NCBI RefSeq assembly: GCF_008932435.1
Contig: NZ_WBWE01000001.1
Span: forward strand, 434,001-498,000
Reading direction: 5' to 3'
DNA: 64,000 bases
From: Brucella pseudintermedia
Lineage (GTDB): Bacteria > Pseudomonadota > Alphaproteobacteria > Rhizobiales > Rhizobiaceae
Shown here: piece by piece, positions 41,933-51,120 of the stretch
Layout: every line of letters begins with the position of its first letter
Position numbering within the stretch: position 1 is the first letter of the stretch
Position numbers and translations under genes: made by a program
Notes under the pieces: model-generated
Told to the model about the DNA's origin: nothing
The model's input: only the letters and a program-made list of their open reading frames with translations
Database searches by the model: none

Positions 41933-43742
41933 CCGCAATTTCTTCATCACCATTGCCCTGTCCATCCTCGTGCTGACGCTGTGGCAAGTGTTTTATCTGG
42001 GTCCGAAGACGGAAGCCCAGCGGGAGCAGGCACGCATTGAGGAGCAGCAGCAGAAACAACAGGCGACGCAACAGCAGGCCCAGGGCGGCGACACGCCGCA
42101 GATGCCGGCCACGTCCGGTAACATTCCCGGCCAAGGCGACGTTGCAGCCGCTGGCGGCACGCTGACCCGCGAGGCAGCCATTGCCCAGACTGAGCGCGTC
42201 GAAATCGATACGCCTTCGCTGCGCGGTTCGATCAACCTGACCGGCGCGCGTCTCGATGATCTCTTCCTGAAGAAGTATCACGAGACCGTCGACGACAATT
42301 CTCCGAATATCGAACTCTTGGCGCCGTCCGCGCTGAAGCAGGGCTATTTCGTCGAGCTCGGCTTTACCGGCAACGACACGACCGGCCCGGTTCCGGGTCC
42401 GAACACCGTCTGGACCGTCGAAGGCAACAACAAGCTGACGCCGTCCACGCCGGTCACGCTGACCTATACCAACGAGAAGAACATCACTTTCAAGCGCGTC
42501 ATCTCGGTTGACGATGCCTATATGTTCTCCGTCGACGATACGATCACCAACAATACCGGTGCGCCGATTTCGCTGGCCTCCTATGGCCGCGTGACCCGCT
42601 TCAACCAGCCGGAACATGCCAGCGCGACCTATGTGCTGCATGAGGGCCTGATCGGCGTCATGGGTCAGGACGGCTTGCAGGAAATCAAGTATTCCAAGGT
42701 CGAAGACGACAAGGACATCTCGTTCAAGGACGTCAGCGGCGGCTGGCTCGGCATCACCGACAAGTACTGGGCGGCAACGCTCGTCCCGCCGCAGGACGAA
42801 AAGTTCACCGGTCGGTTCTCGCACTTCACCAATGATCGCCCGCGCTACCAGACCGACTTCCTCAGCGCGCCGATGACCATTGCGCCCGGCCAGGCACAGA
42901 CGCTGAAGAACCACGTCTTCGCCGGTGCGAAAGTGGTTTCCGACATCAAGAACTACGAGGAAAAGCTCGGCATCAAGCAGTTCGAACTGCTGATCGACTG
43001 GGGCTGGTTCTACTTCATCACCAAGCCGATGTTCTATCTCATCGACTGGATCTACAAGTTCTCGGGCAATTTCGGCGTCGCCATTCTCGTCGTCACCGTT
43101 CTGCTCAAGGGCCTGTTCTTCCCGCTTGCCAACAAGTCGTACAAGTCGATGGCACGCATGAAGCTGGTGCAGCCGAAGCTGACTGAAATCCGCGAAAAAT
43201 ATGCGGATGACAAGATGAAGCAGCAGCAGGAAATGATGCGGCTTTACAAGGAAGAGAAGATCAATCCTCTCGCCGGTTGCTGGCCGGTGCTGGTGCAGAT
43301 TCCGGTGTTCTTCGCACTCTACAAGGTGCTCTACGTCACCATCGAAATGCGCCACGCGCCGTTCTTCGGCTGGATTCAGGATCTTGCTGCGCCCGATCCG
43401 ACCTCGATCTTCAACCTGTTCGGCCTCCTGCCGTTCGGCGTTCCGGCCTTCCTGATGATCGGCGTCTGGCCGCTCCTGATGGGCATCACCATGTTCCTGC
43501 AAATGCGCATGAACCCGACGCCTCCGGATCCGACGCAGGCCGCCATCTTCACCTGGATGCCGGTGATCTTCACCTTCATGCTGGCTTCGTTCCCGGCTGG
43601 TCTGGTGATCTATTGGGCATGGAACAACCTGCTCTCCATCACCCAGCAGGGCATCATCATGAAGCGCCAGGGCGTGAAGATCGAGCTTTGGGACAACCTC
43701 AAGGGCCTCTTCAAGCGAAAGCCGAAAGAGGCGAAAAAGTAA
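41922..43742 (+). CDS. yidC: Membrane protein insertase YidC
   Basis: A 606-residue Oxa1-family insertase. An N-terminal transmembrane helix ([20 protein letters not shown]) is followed by a Gln-rich stretch, the periplasmic P1 domain, and a C-terminal core of about five helices with [20 protein letters not shown] and [23 protein letters not shown] 41922 with AGGA upstream overlaps rnpA. It inserts membrane proteins alone or with SecYEG and should be essential. Confidence 0.96.
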   Translation: MENNRNFFITIALSILVLTLWQVFYLGPKTEAQREQARIEEQQQKQQATQQQAQGGDTPQMPATSGNIPGQGDVAAAGGTLTREAAIAQTERVEIDTPSLRGSINLTGARLDDLFLKKYHETVDDNSPNIELLAPSALKQGYFVELGFTGNDTTGPVPGPNTVWTVEGNNKLTPSTPVTLTYTNEKNITFKRVISVDDAYMFSVDDTITNNTGAPISLASYGRVTRFNQPEHASATYVLHEGLIGVMGQDGLQEIKYSKVEDDKDISFKDVSGGWLGITDKYWAATLVPPQDEKFTGRFSHFTNDRPRYQTDFLSAPMTIAPGQAQTLKNHVFAGAKVVSDIKNYEEKLGIKQFELLIDWGWFYFITKPMFYLIDWIYKFSGNFGVAILVVTVLLKGLFFPLANKSYKSMARMKLVQPKLTEIREKYADDKMKQQQEMMRLYKEEKINPLAGCWPVLVQIPVFFALYKVLYVTIEMRHAPFFGWIQDLAAPDPTSIFNLFGLLPFGVPAFLMIGVWPLLMGITMFLQMRMNPTPPDPTQAAIFTWMPVIFTFMLASFPAGLVIYWAWNNLLSITQQGIIMKRQGVKIELWDNLKGLFKRKPKEAKK

Positions 43743-43762
43743 AATCTGAAAAACCCCGCTTC

Positions 43763-43836
43763 AGTGTCGTGATCCCAAAGTTCGCCAAAGCTCTATATCC
43801 GCTCACCAGCGAACTTTGGGATCAAAACGACACTGG
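43763..43836. repeat. Large palindrome 1 upstream of engB
   Basis: CAGTGTCGT-gATCCCAAAGTTCGC pairs with GCGAACTTTGGGATc-aaaACGACACTG around a 23-base loop, giving more than 20 pairs. It lies 21 bases after the yidC stop. It may be a member of a dispersed palindromic repeat family such as Bru-RS, which I could not confirm from memory of the sequence. Confidence 0.7.
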
Positions 43837-43850
43837 AAAGCAACCTAGGG

Positions 43851-43926
43851 CCAGCGCCTTCCAATTCTGAAATTCGCACCAGCTCGCTATGGGCACCGTA
43901 TCGAATTTCAGAATTGGGCGCTGGCT
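43851..43926. repeat. Large palindrome 2 upstream of engB
   Basis: GCCAGCGCC-tt-CCAATTCTGAAATTCG pairs with CGAATTTCAGAATTGG-GCGCTGGC around a ~26-base loop. It is followed by ggTTTTTTgtg. It is adjacent to palindrome 1 but unrelated in sequence. The T-run suggests terminator activity for the yidC transcript. Confidence 0.72.
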
Positions 43927-44011
43927 GTGGTTTTTTGTGCCGTCGTGTTGACAATGCGGCCCATAACATTGATGCGTGTACTCAATAGAATACACCACTG
44001 GGACAGAACCA

Positions 44012-44737
44012 TTGAGCGAGCAGGATAAGAAGCAGGCGGCGATCAGGGCCGCTCAGGCAGCGGCGGATGCGGTCCGGGAAGCCCAGGCGGCACTTGTCGA
44101 GGAAGGACGCCTGCTTTTCAAGAAATCATGGATTTTCATTCGCGGCGTGCCGTCGATGAAGTTCCTGCCGCCGGAAGGTCCGGTGGAAATCGCCTTTGCG
44201 GGCCGCTCCAATGTCGGCAAGTCGTCGCTGATCAACGCGCTCGTCAACAAGAAGGGCCTTGCGCGCACCTCCAATACGCCGGGCCGCACGCAGGAACTGA
44301 ACTATTTCGTGCCGGACGGCTATTCGGGCGAGAACGGCGACCTGCCGCCGCTGGCGCTGGTGGACATGCCGGGCTACGGTTTTGCCGAAGCACCGAAAGC
44401 GCAGGTCGATGCCTGGACGCGCCTTGTGTTCGATTACTTGCGCGGACGCACCACGCTGAAGCGCGTCTATGTGCTGATCGACGCCCGCCATGGCATCAAG
44501 AAGAACGATGCGGAAGTGCTCGATCTTCTCGACAAGGCGGCGGTGTCCTACCAGATCGTGCTGACCAAGATCGACAAGATCAAGCCAGCCGGTGTGCCGC
44601 GCCTGCTGGAAGAAACGCACAAGCTCACCTACAAGCGCGCGGCCTGCTTCCCCGGCATCATCGCCACATCATCGGAAAAGGGTGTAGGTCTCGACGAGTT
44701 GCGCGCGGCAATCGCGCTGCTAATCAAGGAATCCTGA
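44012..44737 (+). CDS. engB: Ribosome biogenesis GTPase EngB/YsxC
   Basis: A GTPase with G1 [10 protein letters not shown]3 [11 protein letters not shown] and G4 TKID; the segment [11 protein letters not shown] is the EngB-specific switch. The TTG at 44012 gives 241 residues with a charged N-terminal extension; a GTG at 43976 would give 253, and conservation truly begins near [14 protein letters not shown]. It acts in assembly of the large ribosomal subunit. It is followed by argB. Confidence 0.93.
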   Translation: MSEQDKKQAAIRAAQAAADAVREAQAALVEEGRLLFKKSWIFIRGVPSMKFLPPEGPVEIAFAGRSNVGKSSLINALVNKKGLARTSNTPGRTQELNYFVPDGYSGENGDLPPLALVDMPGYGFAEAPKAQVDAWTRLVFDYLRGRTTLKRVYVLIDARHGIKKNDAEVLDLLDKAAVSYQIVLTKIDKIKPAGVPRLLEETHKLTYKRAACFPGIIATSSEKGVGLDELRAAIALLIKES

Positions 44738-44841
44738 TAATCAGCCGGGCAGTTTTCCATTTTTCACGGATTCCAATTGCCGCAAAACCAGTCTAGAAAA
44801 ACCTGTTTCTTCCTGCCCTGTCGCCTGCCATGGAGCCCGCG

Positions 44842-45732
44842 ATGACGACACTTGAAAATCCCGAAATGCAAGCGCAACTTCTGTCCGCAGCCCTGCCCTA
44901 TATGCAGCGCTACGAGAACAAGCATGTCGTCGTGAAATATGGCGGTCACGCCATGGGCAATCCGGAACTGGGCAGGGCTTTCGCACGGGACATCGCGCTT
45001 TTGAAGCAGTCGGGCGTAAACCCGATCGTCGTGCATGGCGGCGGCCCGCAGATTCAGGCCATGCTGACCAAGCTCGGCATCGAATCCCGCTTTGAAGGCG
45101 GCTTGCGCGTCACCGACGAAAAGACCGTCGAAGTGGTGGAAATGGTTCTGGCCGGTTCCATCAACAAGGAAATCGTCGCCCTCATCAATGCGGAAGGCGA
45201 ATGGGCGATCGGGCTTTGCGGCAAGGATGGCAACATGGTCTTCGCGCAGAAGGCGCACAAGACTGTCCTCGACCCGGATTCCAACATCGAGAAAGTGCTG
45301 GACCTCGGCTTCGTCGGCGAACCGGCGGAAGTGGACCGCACCCTGCTCGATTTGCTGGCTCGCTCCGAAATGATCCCGGTCATTGCGCCGGTCGCGCCGG
45401 GCCGCGACGGCCACACCTACAACATCAATGCCGACACTTTTGCAGGCGCGATTGCCGGTGCGCTCGCCGCAACGCGCCTCCTGTTCCTGACCGATGTTCC
45501 GGGCGTTCTCGACAAGGACAAGAACCTCATCAAGGAATTGTCGGTTGCCGATGCGCAGGCGCTCATCAAGGACGGCACGATTTCCGGCGGCATGATCCCC
45601 AAGGTGGAAACCTGCATCGACGCCATCCGCCGCGGCGTGGAAGGCGTTGTCATCCTCAACGGCAAGACCCCGCATTCGGTGCTGCTGGAGCTTTTCACCG
45701 AGCATGGCGCCGGCACGTTGATCGTGCCGTAA
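44842..45732 (+). CDS. argB: Acetylglutamate kinase
   Basis: A 296-residue amino-acid kinase. [21 protein letters not shown] is close to the N-terminus, followed by [10 protein letters not shown], the substrate region [14 protein letters not shown] and the C-terminal [18 protein letters not shown]. It phosphorylates N-acetylglutamate in arginine synthesis and is likely inhibited by arginine. ATG 44842 follows GGAG by 8 bases. It is followed at 10 bases by a nucleotidase gene, so they are probably co-transcribed. Confidence 0.96.
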   Translation: MTTLENPEMQAQLLSAALPYMQRYENKHVVVKYGGHAMGNPELGRAFARDIALLKQSGVNPIVVHGGGPQIQAMLTKLGIESRFEGGLRVTDEKTVEVVEMVLAGSINKEIVALINAEGEWAIGLCGKDGNMVFAQKAHKTVLDPDSNIEKVLDLGFVGEPAEVDRTLLDLLARSEMIPVIAPVAPGRDGHTYNINADTFAGAIAGALAATRLLFLTDVPGVLDKDKNLIKELSVADAQALIKDGTISGGMIPKVETCIDAIRRGVEGVVILNGKTPHSVLLELFTEHGAGTLIVP

Positions 45733-45742
45733 GGAAAAAACT

Positions 45743-46447
45743 ATGACCGATATTCCGGACAGAGCTGCCTTCGCCCACGTCACGGACTGGGTGTTCGACC
45801 TCGACAACACGCTCTACCCGCACGCCGCCAATCTGTTTGCGCAGATCGACGTGAAGATGACGAGCTATGTCGAGGCCCTGTTGAACCTGCCGCGCGACGA
45901 AGCGCGCAAGATTCAAAAGCAGTTCTATCTGGAATATGGCACCACGCTGAAAGGCTTGATGGAGTGCCATCAGATCGACCCGGACGACTTTCTGCAAAAG
46001 GTCCATGATATCGACTATTCCTGGCTCACCCCAAATCCGGCGCTCGGGGAGGCAATCAAAGCGCTGCCGGGCCGTCGCTTCATCTTCACCAACGGTGATC
46101 GCGGCCATGCCGAACGCGCGGCGCGCCAGCTCGGAATCCTCGACGATTTCGACGATATTTTCGATATTGTCGCGGCCGGCCTGATGCCGAAGCCGGAACG
46201 GGCCACCTATGACCGTTTCCTCGGCGCTTTCGGTGTCGATGCGGGCAAGGCCGTGATGTTCGAGGACCTTGCCCGCAATCTCGTCGTGCCCAAGACCCTC
46301 GGCATGAAGACGGTTCTGGTGGTGCCGAACAATTTTGAGCCCACATTTTCCGAAATATGGGAAAGCGATCCCGAGTTCACCGATCAGGTGGACTATGTGA
46401 CCGACAACCTGACCCTGTTTCTGGAAGAAATTATTGCGCGACGATAG
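45743..46447 (+). CDS. Pyrimidine 5'-nucleotidase-type HAD hydrolase
   Basis: A 234-residue HAD protein with motif I VFDLDNTLYPHAANLFAQID, motif II FTNGDRGHAERAARQLG and motif III/IV KPERATYDRFL and MFEDLARNL. The DLDNTLYP start and the C1-type cap are those of the SDT1/PHM8 pyrimidine 5'-nucleotidase group. GGAAAAAACT precedes the ATG. The DUF817 gene overlaps its end by 14 bases. Confidence 0.9.
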   Translation: MTDIPDRAAFAHVTDWVFDLDNTLYPHAANLFAQIDVKMTSYVEALLNLPRDEARKIQKQFYLEYGTTLKGLMECHQIDPDDFLQKVHDIDYSWLTPNPALGEAIKALPGRRFIFTNGDRGHAERAARQLGILDDFDDIFDIVAAGLMPKPERATYDRFLGAFGVDAGKAVMFEDLARNLVVPKTLGMKTVLVVPNNFEPTFSEIWESDPEFTDQVDYVTDNLTLFLEEIIARR

Positions 46448-47330
46448 GCATTTCACCGGTCTGGAAAAGCATATCGACGAGGCAGCCCATCGCCTGCTCG
46501 ATAATCTGCCCCGTCACCGGATCAGCGATGCGCTGATCGAATTTCTGGTTTTCGGATTGAAACAGGCATGGGCCTGCCTTTTCGGCGGCGCGATGCTGGC
46601 GCTCATCATCGTCACCCGCTGGTTCTGGCCGGATGGCGGCGCGGGGTTCATAACACGCTATGATTTCCTGTTTCTCTTCGCGCTCGCGATCCAGCTTGCC
46701 ATGCTGGTTTTCAAGCTGGAAGCGTGGGAGGAAGCCAAGGTCATCCTCATCTTCCATGTCGTCGGCACGGCGATGGAAGTGTTCAAGACCCATGCCGGTT
46801 CATGGGTCTATCCGGAAGAAAACTTCTTCCGCATTGGCGGCGTGCCGCTTTTCTCTGGCTTCATGTATGCGGCTGTCGGCTCCTATATGGCGCGCATCAA
46901 TCGCATCTTCGATATAAGGCTGAACCACTATCCGCCGCTTTGGATGACCGTGGTTCTGGCTGCCGCGATCTATATCAATTTCTTCGCGCACCACTTCATC
47001 TGGGACATGCGCTGGCTGCTGTTCGCCGCAACCTTTGCCCTTTTCTGGCGCACCACCATGCATTACCGCGTCTTCCGCTTCCGGCACAAAATGCCGCTGC
47101 TGGTGGCCTTCCTGCTGACCTCGCTTTTCATCTGGATCGCCGAAAACATCGGCACATGGTCGAAAGCATGGCTTTATCCCAACCAGCGCAACGGCTTTGA
47201 ACTGGTATCGATGAGCAAGCTCGGCTCGTGGTATCTCCTGATGATTATCTCCGTCGTGCTGGTGACCCTCGTTCACCGCCCACGGCCCTACATCACGAAG
47301 TCAGCTACTGATTCATCAGCTAGAAGCTAA
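46434..47330 (+). CDS. DUF817 multi-pass membrane protein
   Basis: A 298-residue protein with about eight transmembrane helices and conserved polar-aromatic motifs such as VFKTHAGSWVYPEENFFRIG and FSGFMYAAVGSYMARI, recognisable as DUF817. A TTG start at 46434 inside the preceding gene is the only sensible start. Function is unknown. The last ten residues are a polar tail. Its stop meets that of a convergent AT-rich gene. Confidence 0.75.
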   Translation: MRDDRHFTGLEKHIDEAAHRLLDNLPRHRISDALIEFLVFGLKQAWACLFGGAMLALIIVTRWFWPDGGAGFITRYDFLFLFALAIQLAMLVFKLEAWEEAKVILIFHVVGTAMEVFKTHAGSWVYPEENFFRIGGVPLFSGFMYAAVGSYMARINRIFDIRLNHYPPLWMTVVLAAAIYINFFAHHFIWDMRWLLFAATFALFWRTTMHYRVFRFRHKMPLLVAFLLTSLFIWIAENIGTWSKAWLYPNQRNGFELVSMSKLGSWYLLMIISVVLVTLVHRPRPYITKSATDSSARS

Positions 47331-47680
47331 CTAAATACCCGAAGTGCAACGCTGGAAATCAAGTCCCCGATCGATACTGCAAAATATACTGCGAGATATA
47401 GAAAGACGCCGGTAACACTTAGGCTCAGTAACCAATTTGAGTTGCGCCCTTTTTCGGTCAATCCTTCGATCTGTCTCTCAAGGAACCAAGCAACCAAATA
47501 GAGAACTCCCGTAACGAAAGCTAAGAAAGCCAAAGCAGAAGAAGACTGTGGGTTATTGTGTACGACGCCTGACACAATGGCAATGCCAAACCATCCCCAT
47601 ACCTTCCACATGGCATCAATAAATTTCCTAAATGAATAACAGAAGTTCGAAAGGCTATCCCAATACTGAGTATTGCTCAT
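47327..47680 (-). CDS. Small hypothetical membrane protein, AT-rich
   Basis: A 117-residue protein with three predicted transmembrane segments (WFGIAIVSGVV, LAFLAFVTGVLYLVAWFLE and LLSLSVTGVFLYLAVYFAVS). It has no recognisable family. Base composition is clearly more AT-rich than its neighbours, and it sits between convergent core genes, overlapping the DUF817 stop by 4 bases. This suggests a recent insertion. It is probably expressed, since TTTTAGAAAC and GGAGAGAAAAC precede the ATG. Confidence 0.6.
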   Translation of the reverse strand: MSNTQYWDSLSNFCYSFRKFIDAMWKVWGWFGIAIVSGVVHNNPQSSSALAFLAFVTGVLYLVAWFLERQIEGLTEKGRNSNWLLSLSVTGVFLYLAVYFAVSIGDLISSVALRVFS

Positions 47681-47754
47681 AGTTTTCTCTCCGTTTTAGA
47701 AACATTAACTGATAGCATTAGATAACAGAAAAATGAATACGTAAATCGGTGAGT

Positions 47755-47779
47755 ATTAGGAGGCCATGTGCCTCCTAAT
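47755..47779 (-). terminator. Hairpin terminator after the LOG gene
   Basis: ATTAGGAGG / CCTCCTAAT is a perfect 9-base stem with a 7-base loop, 13 bases past the LOG stop codon on the minus strand. Confidence 0.75.
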
Positions 47780-47792
47780 ATAGGGCCTCCAA

Positions 47793-48632
47793 TCAGAGCT
47801 TGTAGAAATCCTTGATGAGGTCCCATGCTTCGTCGGCGGTTTCGACAAAGTTCAAGAGCTCGATATCGGCGGGCGAAATCGTGCCCTGCTCGGCCAGAAA
47901 CTCGATATTGATCGCCTTGGTCCAGAACGCCTTGCCGAACAGGATCAGCGGCATACGCTCCATGCGATTGGTCTGGATCAGCGTCATCGCCTCGAAAAGT
48001 TCATCCATGGTGCCAAAGCCGCCGGGGAACACGCAGATCGCCTTGGCCCGCATCAGGAAATGCATCTTGCGGATCGCGAAATAATGGAAGTTAAAGCAGA
48101 GATCGGGCGTGACATAGGTGTTTGGCGCCTGTTCGTGCGGCAGCACGATATTGAGGCCGATGGTCGGCGCGCCGACATCGGCGGCGCCGCGATTGCCCGC
48201 TTCCATCACGCCGGGACCGCCGCCCGTCACCACGATGAATTCGCGATAATAGGTCGTGGCGGAATATTCGGAGCAAAGCCGCGCGAATTTGCGCGCTTCC
48301 TCGTAATATTGCGCGTTGGCTTCAAGGTTCTTTTTCTGCACCTCGTTCTTGGCTGCCCAGGCCTTGCCGCCGGGCTCTGGAATGCGCGCCCCGCCGAACA
48401 TGACCACGGTGGACTTGATGCCGCGGTCGGCCAGAATCATTTCCGGCTTCAGAAGCTCCAATTGCAGACGCACCGGGCGCAAGTCACGCCGGGTCATGAA
48501 GTCGTCGTCGGTGAATGCAAGCCGATAGGCAGGCGCTTCGGTCTGCGGCGTCTGCGGTACGGTGCGCGCCTGCTTGACCGCATCCTCGGAATTGGGGAAC
48601 GGCGTCCAGCCGGACTTCTCCATCGGGTTCAT
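47793..48632 (-). CDS. LOG-family protein (cytokinin riboside 5'-monophosphate phosphoribohydrolase-like)
   Basis: A 279-residue Rossmann-fold protein with the LOG motifs VVTGGGPGVMEAGNRGA and FPGGFGTMDELFEAMT (PGGxGTxxE). Family members release the base from nucleoside 5'-monophosphates; in bacteria some act as nucleotide hydrolases with no hormone role. The N-terminal ~60 residues are extra compared with short LOGs. ATG 48632 with AGGTGAG upstream is preferred; ATGs at 48677 and 48653 are also in frame. Confidence 0.9.
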   Translation of the reverse strand: MNPMEKSGWTPFPNSEDAVKQARTVPQTPQTEAPAYRLAFTDDDFMTRRDLRPVRLQLELLKPEMILADRGIKSTVVMFGGARIPEPGGKAWAAKNEVQKKNLEANAQYYEEARKFARLCSEYSATTYYREFIVVTGGGPGVMEAGNRGAADVGAPTIGLNIVLPHEQAPNTYVTPDLCFNFHYFAIRKMHFLMRAKAICVFPGGFGTMDELFEAMTLIQTNRMERMPLILFGKAFWTKAINIEFLAEQGTISPADIELLNFVETADEAWDLIKDFYKL

Positions 48633-48838
48633 GCTACTCACCTGCTCTTTCATTCCGCCATGCAAAGAATTGAACATTCATTCTGGCGCTAAATGCTTAA
48701 TCTGTCTCAAACGTGGCGCCGCAATCGGATCACGAACGAGATTGACCCTCATGGCGCCATCGCTTAATCAATTTCCCAGCAAACGGGCTGGACCTCTCCC
48801 GCCTGCCTTCCGCCGCCCCATCATGGAGACCGCACCTT

Positions 48839-49693
48839 ATGACCAAGCCAGACCTCGCCTCCCTTGAGAAGACAATCGACAAGGCTTTCGACGAGCGCGA
48901 CGGCATCAATACGGCAACGCGCGGTGAAGTGCGCGATGCCGTCGAACAATCGCTCATTCTGCTCGACCGCGGTGAAGCCCGTGTCGCAGAAAAACAGGCG
49001 GACGGCAACTGGCATGTCAACCAATGGCTGAAGAAAGCGGTTCTGCTCTCCTTCCGCCTCAACCCGATGGAAGTCATCAAGGGTGGCCCCGGCCAGTCGT
49101 CCTGGTGGGACAAGGTTCCTTCAAAGTTCGACGGATGGACGGCCAACGAGTTTGAAAAGGCTGGTTTCCGCGCCGTGCCGAACTGCGTCGTGCGTCACTC
49201 GGCCTATATCGCGCCGAACGCGATCCTCATGCCTTCCTTCGTCAATCTCGGCGCCTATGTCGGCGAAGGCACGATGGTCGACACCTGGGCGACGGTCGGC
49301 TCCTGCGCGCAGATCGGCAAGAATGTCCATCTTTCCGGCGGCGTGGGCATTGGCGGCGTGCTGGAGCCGATGCAGGCTGGCCCGACCATCATCGAGGACA
49401 ATTGCTTCATCGGCGCGCGTTCGGAAGTCGTTGAAGGCTGCATCGTGCGCGAAGGCTCGGTCCTCGGCATGGGCGTCTTCATCGGCAAGTCCACCAAGAT
49501 CGTGGACCGCGCCACTGGCGAGGTCTTCTACGGCGAAGTGCCGCCCTATTCCGTCGTCGTTGCAGGCACCATGCCGGGCAAGAACGTTCCGGGCGAAAAC
49601 TGGGGCCCAAGCCTCTATTGCGCCGTCATCGTCAAGCGCGTCGATGAAAAAACCCGCTCCAAGACGTCGATCAACGAATTGCTGCGCGACTGA
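48839..49693 (+). CDS. dapD: 2,3,4,5-tetrahydropyridine-2,6-dicarboxylate N-succinyltransferase
   Basis: A 284-residue DapD. An N-terminal helical domain precedes the left-handed beta-helix with hexapeptide repeats ([20 protein letters not shown] and [20 protein letters not shown]). The C-terminus ends [13 protein letters not shown]. The enzyme succinylates tetrahydrodipicolinate in lysine/meso-DAP synthesis. dapE for the later step lies about 2.3 kb downstream. Confidence 0.97.
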   Translation: MTKPDLASLEKTIDKAFDERDGINTATRGEVRDAVEQSLILLDRGEARVAEKQADGNWHVNQWLKKAVLLSFRLNPMEVIKGGPGQSSWWDKVPSKFDGWTANEFEKAGFRAVPNCVVRHSAYIAPNAILMPSFVNLGAYVGEGTMVDTWATVGSCAQIGKNVHLSGGVGIGGVLEPMQAGPTIIEDNCFIGARSEVVEGCIVREGSVLGMGVFIGKSTKIVDRATGEVFYGEVPPYSVVVAGTMPGKNVPGENWGPSLYCAVIVKRVDEKTRSKTSINELLRD

Positions 49694-49695
49694 CT

Positions 49696-49800
49696 AGAGC
49701 ATTTCCAGCAAAAGTGTGAAACGGTTTTGCGTTCGGAAATGCGGAAAAACAAATGGATAGAGCGGTTCCAACGATTCCGTCAAAATAGGAACCGCTCTAA
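49696..49800. repeat. REP-like composite element after dapD
   Basis: AGAGCATTTCCAGCAAAAGT, GAAACGGTTTTGCG and GGAAATGCGGAAAAACAAAT are followed by a perfect 11-base inverted repeat AGAGCGGTTCC / GGAACCGCTCT (49759-49769 with 49788-49798). This is the most complete copy in the window. Confidence 0.8.
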
Positions 49801-49820
49801 CAATACGTCATCCGAAAAGA

Positions 49821-49851
49821 AAAAGGCGAAGCTTGCGGGCTCCGCCTTTTT
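49821..49851. terminator. Intrinsic terminator
   Basis: AAAAGGCG / CGCCTTTTT stem with inner pairs around a short loop, ending in a T-run on the plus strand. It could end dapD transcription. Confidence 0.7.
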
Positions 49852-49976
49852 CATTTGAACCTGGTCGCCCCTTCGGATGGCACAATGCCTCTGATCCGGG
49901 CAGTCCGGGGAGACATTGAAGCCATCCTCCGGGGAGATTCCTGATTGCGGCCTTGACCGCCTTTCGGCATTCCCTC

Positions 49977-50016
49977 GGCCATCCCGTGCGTGAGGGGGGA
50001 AACGCAAGGGATGGCC
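49977..50016 (-). terminator. Hairpin downstream of small secreted protein 1
   Basis: GGCCATCCC-gt-GCG pairs with CGC-aa-GGGATGGCC, 12 pairs with one internal mismatch pair. It is 27 bases past the stop codon of the minus-strand gene. No long T-run follows. Confidence 0.5.
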
Positions 50017-50042
50017 TGGGGATTTCCAGCTGTCAGAAAGAA

Positions 50043-50297
50043 TTAGTTCTGATAGCTGGCCGGGGAAGCGTCGCCGAAGCGATGAGCCGAACCGTTCTGA
50101 TAGACCGGCGCAGACTGGCGAATGGAAGCCGGAGCGGTGTAATCGATATTGCCAAGCGCAACGGGAGCCTGGCCAGGCTCCATGAAAGCCTTGTCCTGGG
50201 CTGCCATATTTGCAGGCTCGCCAACGTAAGGGTTTTCGGCATAGGCAGCACCGGCGCTAAGAGCGACAGCAAGGGCTGCGAGAGCAAATTTTTTCAT
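50043..50297 (-). CDS. Small secreted protein 1 (DUF680-like)
   Basis: An 84-residue protein with a clear signal peptide (MKKFALAALAVALSAGAAYA) followed by ENPYVGEPANMAAQDKAF and a C-terminal APVYQNGSAHRFGDASP tail. It is a paralogue of the gene at 50502. It resembles the short Rhizobiales proteins grouped as DUF680, but that assignment is from general pattern only. Location is periplasmic; function is unknown. AAGGAA lies 9 bases before the ATG. Confidence 0.75.
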   Translation of the reverse strand: MKKFALAALAVALSAGAAYAENPYVGEPANMAAQDKAFMEPGQAPVALGNIDYTAPASIRQSAPVYQNGSAHRFGDASPASYQN

Positions 50298-50501
50298 GTG
50301 TATATTCCTTTTCTTTATAGCGTCCCCGACATCGGTTTTGACCGATCGCACCATTTCGAGCTCATAGGGGACATTGGTTAGCTGGGCCTTCGTGGCCCTG
50401 CCCCGCAATGTCAGGCACATCTGGGAGGAAATGCACCGACACTTCGGGACTGTTCATGCGTGACCCACCAGGGCCGGAGGACCAAAAGTCCGAAGGAACT
50501 C

Positions 50502-50732
50502 TTAGTTCTCGTATGAGGAAGGCGATGCGTCACCGAAGCGATGAGCAGAGCCGTTCTGATAGACCGGAGCCTTCTGGATCGATGCAGGAGCCGTGTAGTC
50601 AACCTTCTCGGACGCAACCGGGGTGCGGTCGTTCGCGTAAAGATCGGCGGGCTCGCCAACACGCGGGTTTTCAGCAAAGGCGGCGCCGGCGGTAAGAGCA
50701 AGGGCAGCGGCAGCAAGAACAATCTTCTTCAT
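50502..50732 (-). CDS. Small secreted protein 2 (DUF680-like), paralogue
   Basis: A 76-residue protein with signal peptide MKKIVLAAAALALTAGAAFA, mature start ENPRVGEPADLYA and the tail APVYQNGSAHRFGDASPSSY, nearly identical at the C-terminus to the neighbouring gene 205 bases away. AGGAGATAGG precedes the ATG. The arrangement suggests tandem duplication. Function is unknown. Confidence 0.78.
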   Translation of the reverse strand: MKKIVLAAAALALTAGAAFAENPRVGEPADLYANDRTPVASEKVDYTAPASIQKAPVYQNGSAHRFGDASPSSYEN

Positions 50733-51060
50733 TTTCCTATCTCCTTGGAAGTGGAGCGGCGTTTTGTTCGTCGTTCCGATGCAGTTGAAATGGGTGACAA
50801 TGAGCAAAAGTTCCAGTCACGAAAACGTTTTCTTGATCACACCTTCGTGCAGCCAATTTTACGGGTCATAAATTCAGATTCAAAAATAAATAAAAGGAAT
50901 CAAAGATTTATAATGAGCATAGGTCTTCACAAAACCGTTGTGAAAGAGTTTTTGTTCAAAAAGCGCGAACAGTCTGTCCGAATATATTGTCCAATGGGAG
51001 TGAACAATGAGAGGATTTTCGCAACTCTCGCTTTTTGGCGGCCGAGCAACTGAAAACAAA
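50733..51060. other. Gap upstream of small secreted protein 2
   Basis: 328 bases, AT-rich between 50850 and 50940. It should hold the promoter of the secreted protein gene. An open frame here (50541-51053, plus) is antisense to that gene and has no family features. Nothing else is recognised. Confidence 0.4.
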
Positions 51061-51082
51061 AAGCCGCATCGAAATGCGGCTT
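51061..51082 (-). terminator. Terminator of the BTLCP gene
   Basis: AAGCCGCAT / ATGCGGCTT is a perfect 9-base stem with a cgaa tetraloop. Read on the minus strand it is followed by TTTTTG, 38 bases past the stop. Confidence 0.85.
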
Positions 51083-51120
51083 GATGAGGAGTGAACCGGC
51101 GTTGGGCGGAGCGCTATCGG

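Noticed and set aside
50411-50722. Other-frame proteins over the paralogous secreted genes
   Set aside because: The signal peptides, ribosome-binding sites and paralogy support the chosen frames only.
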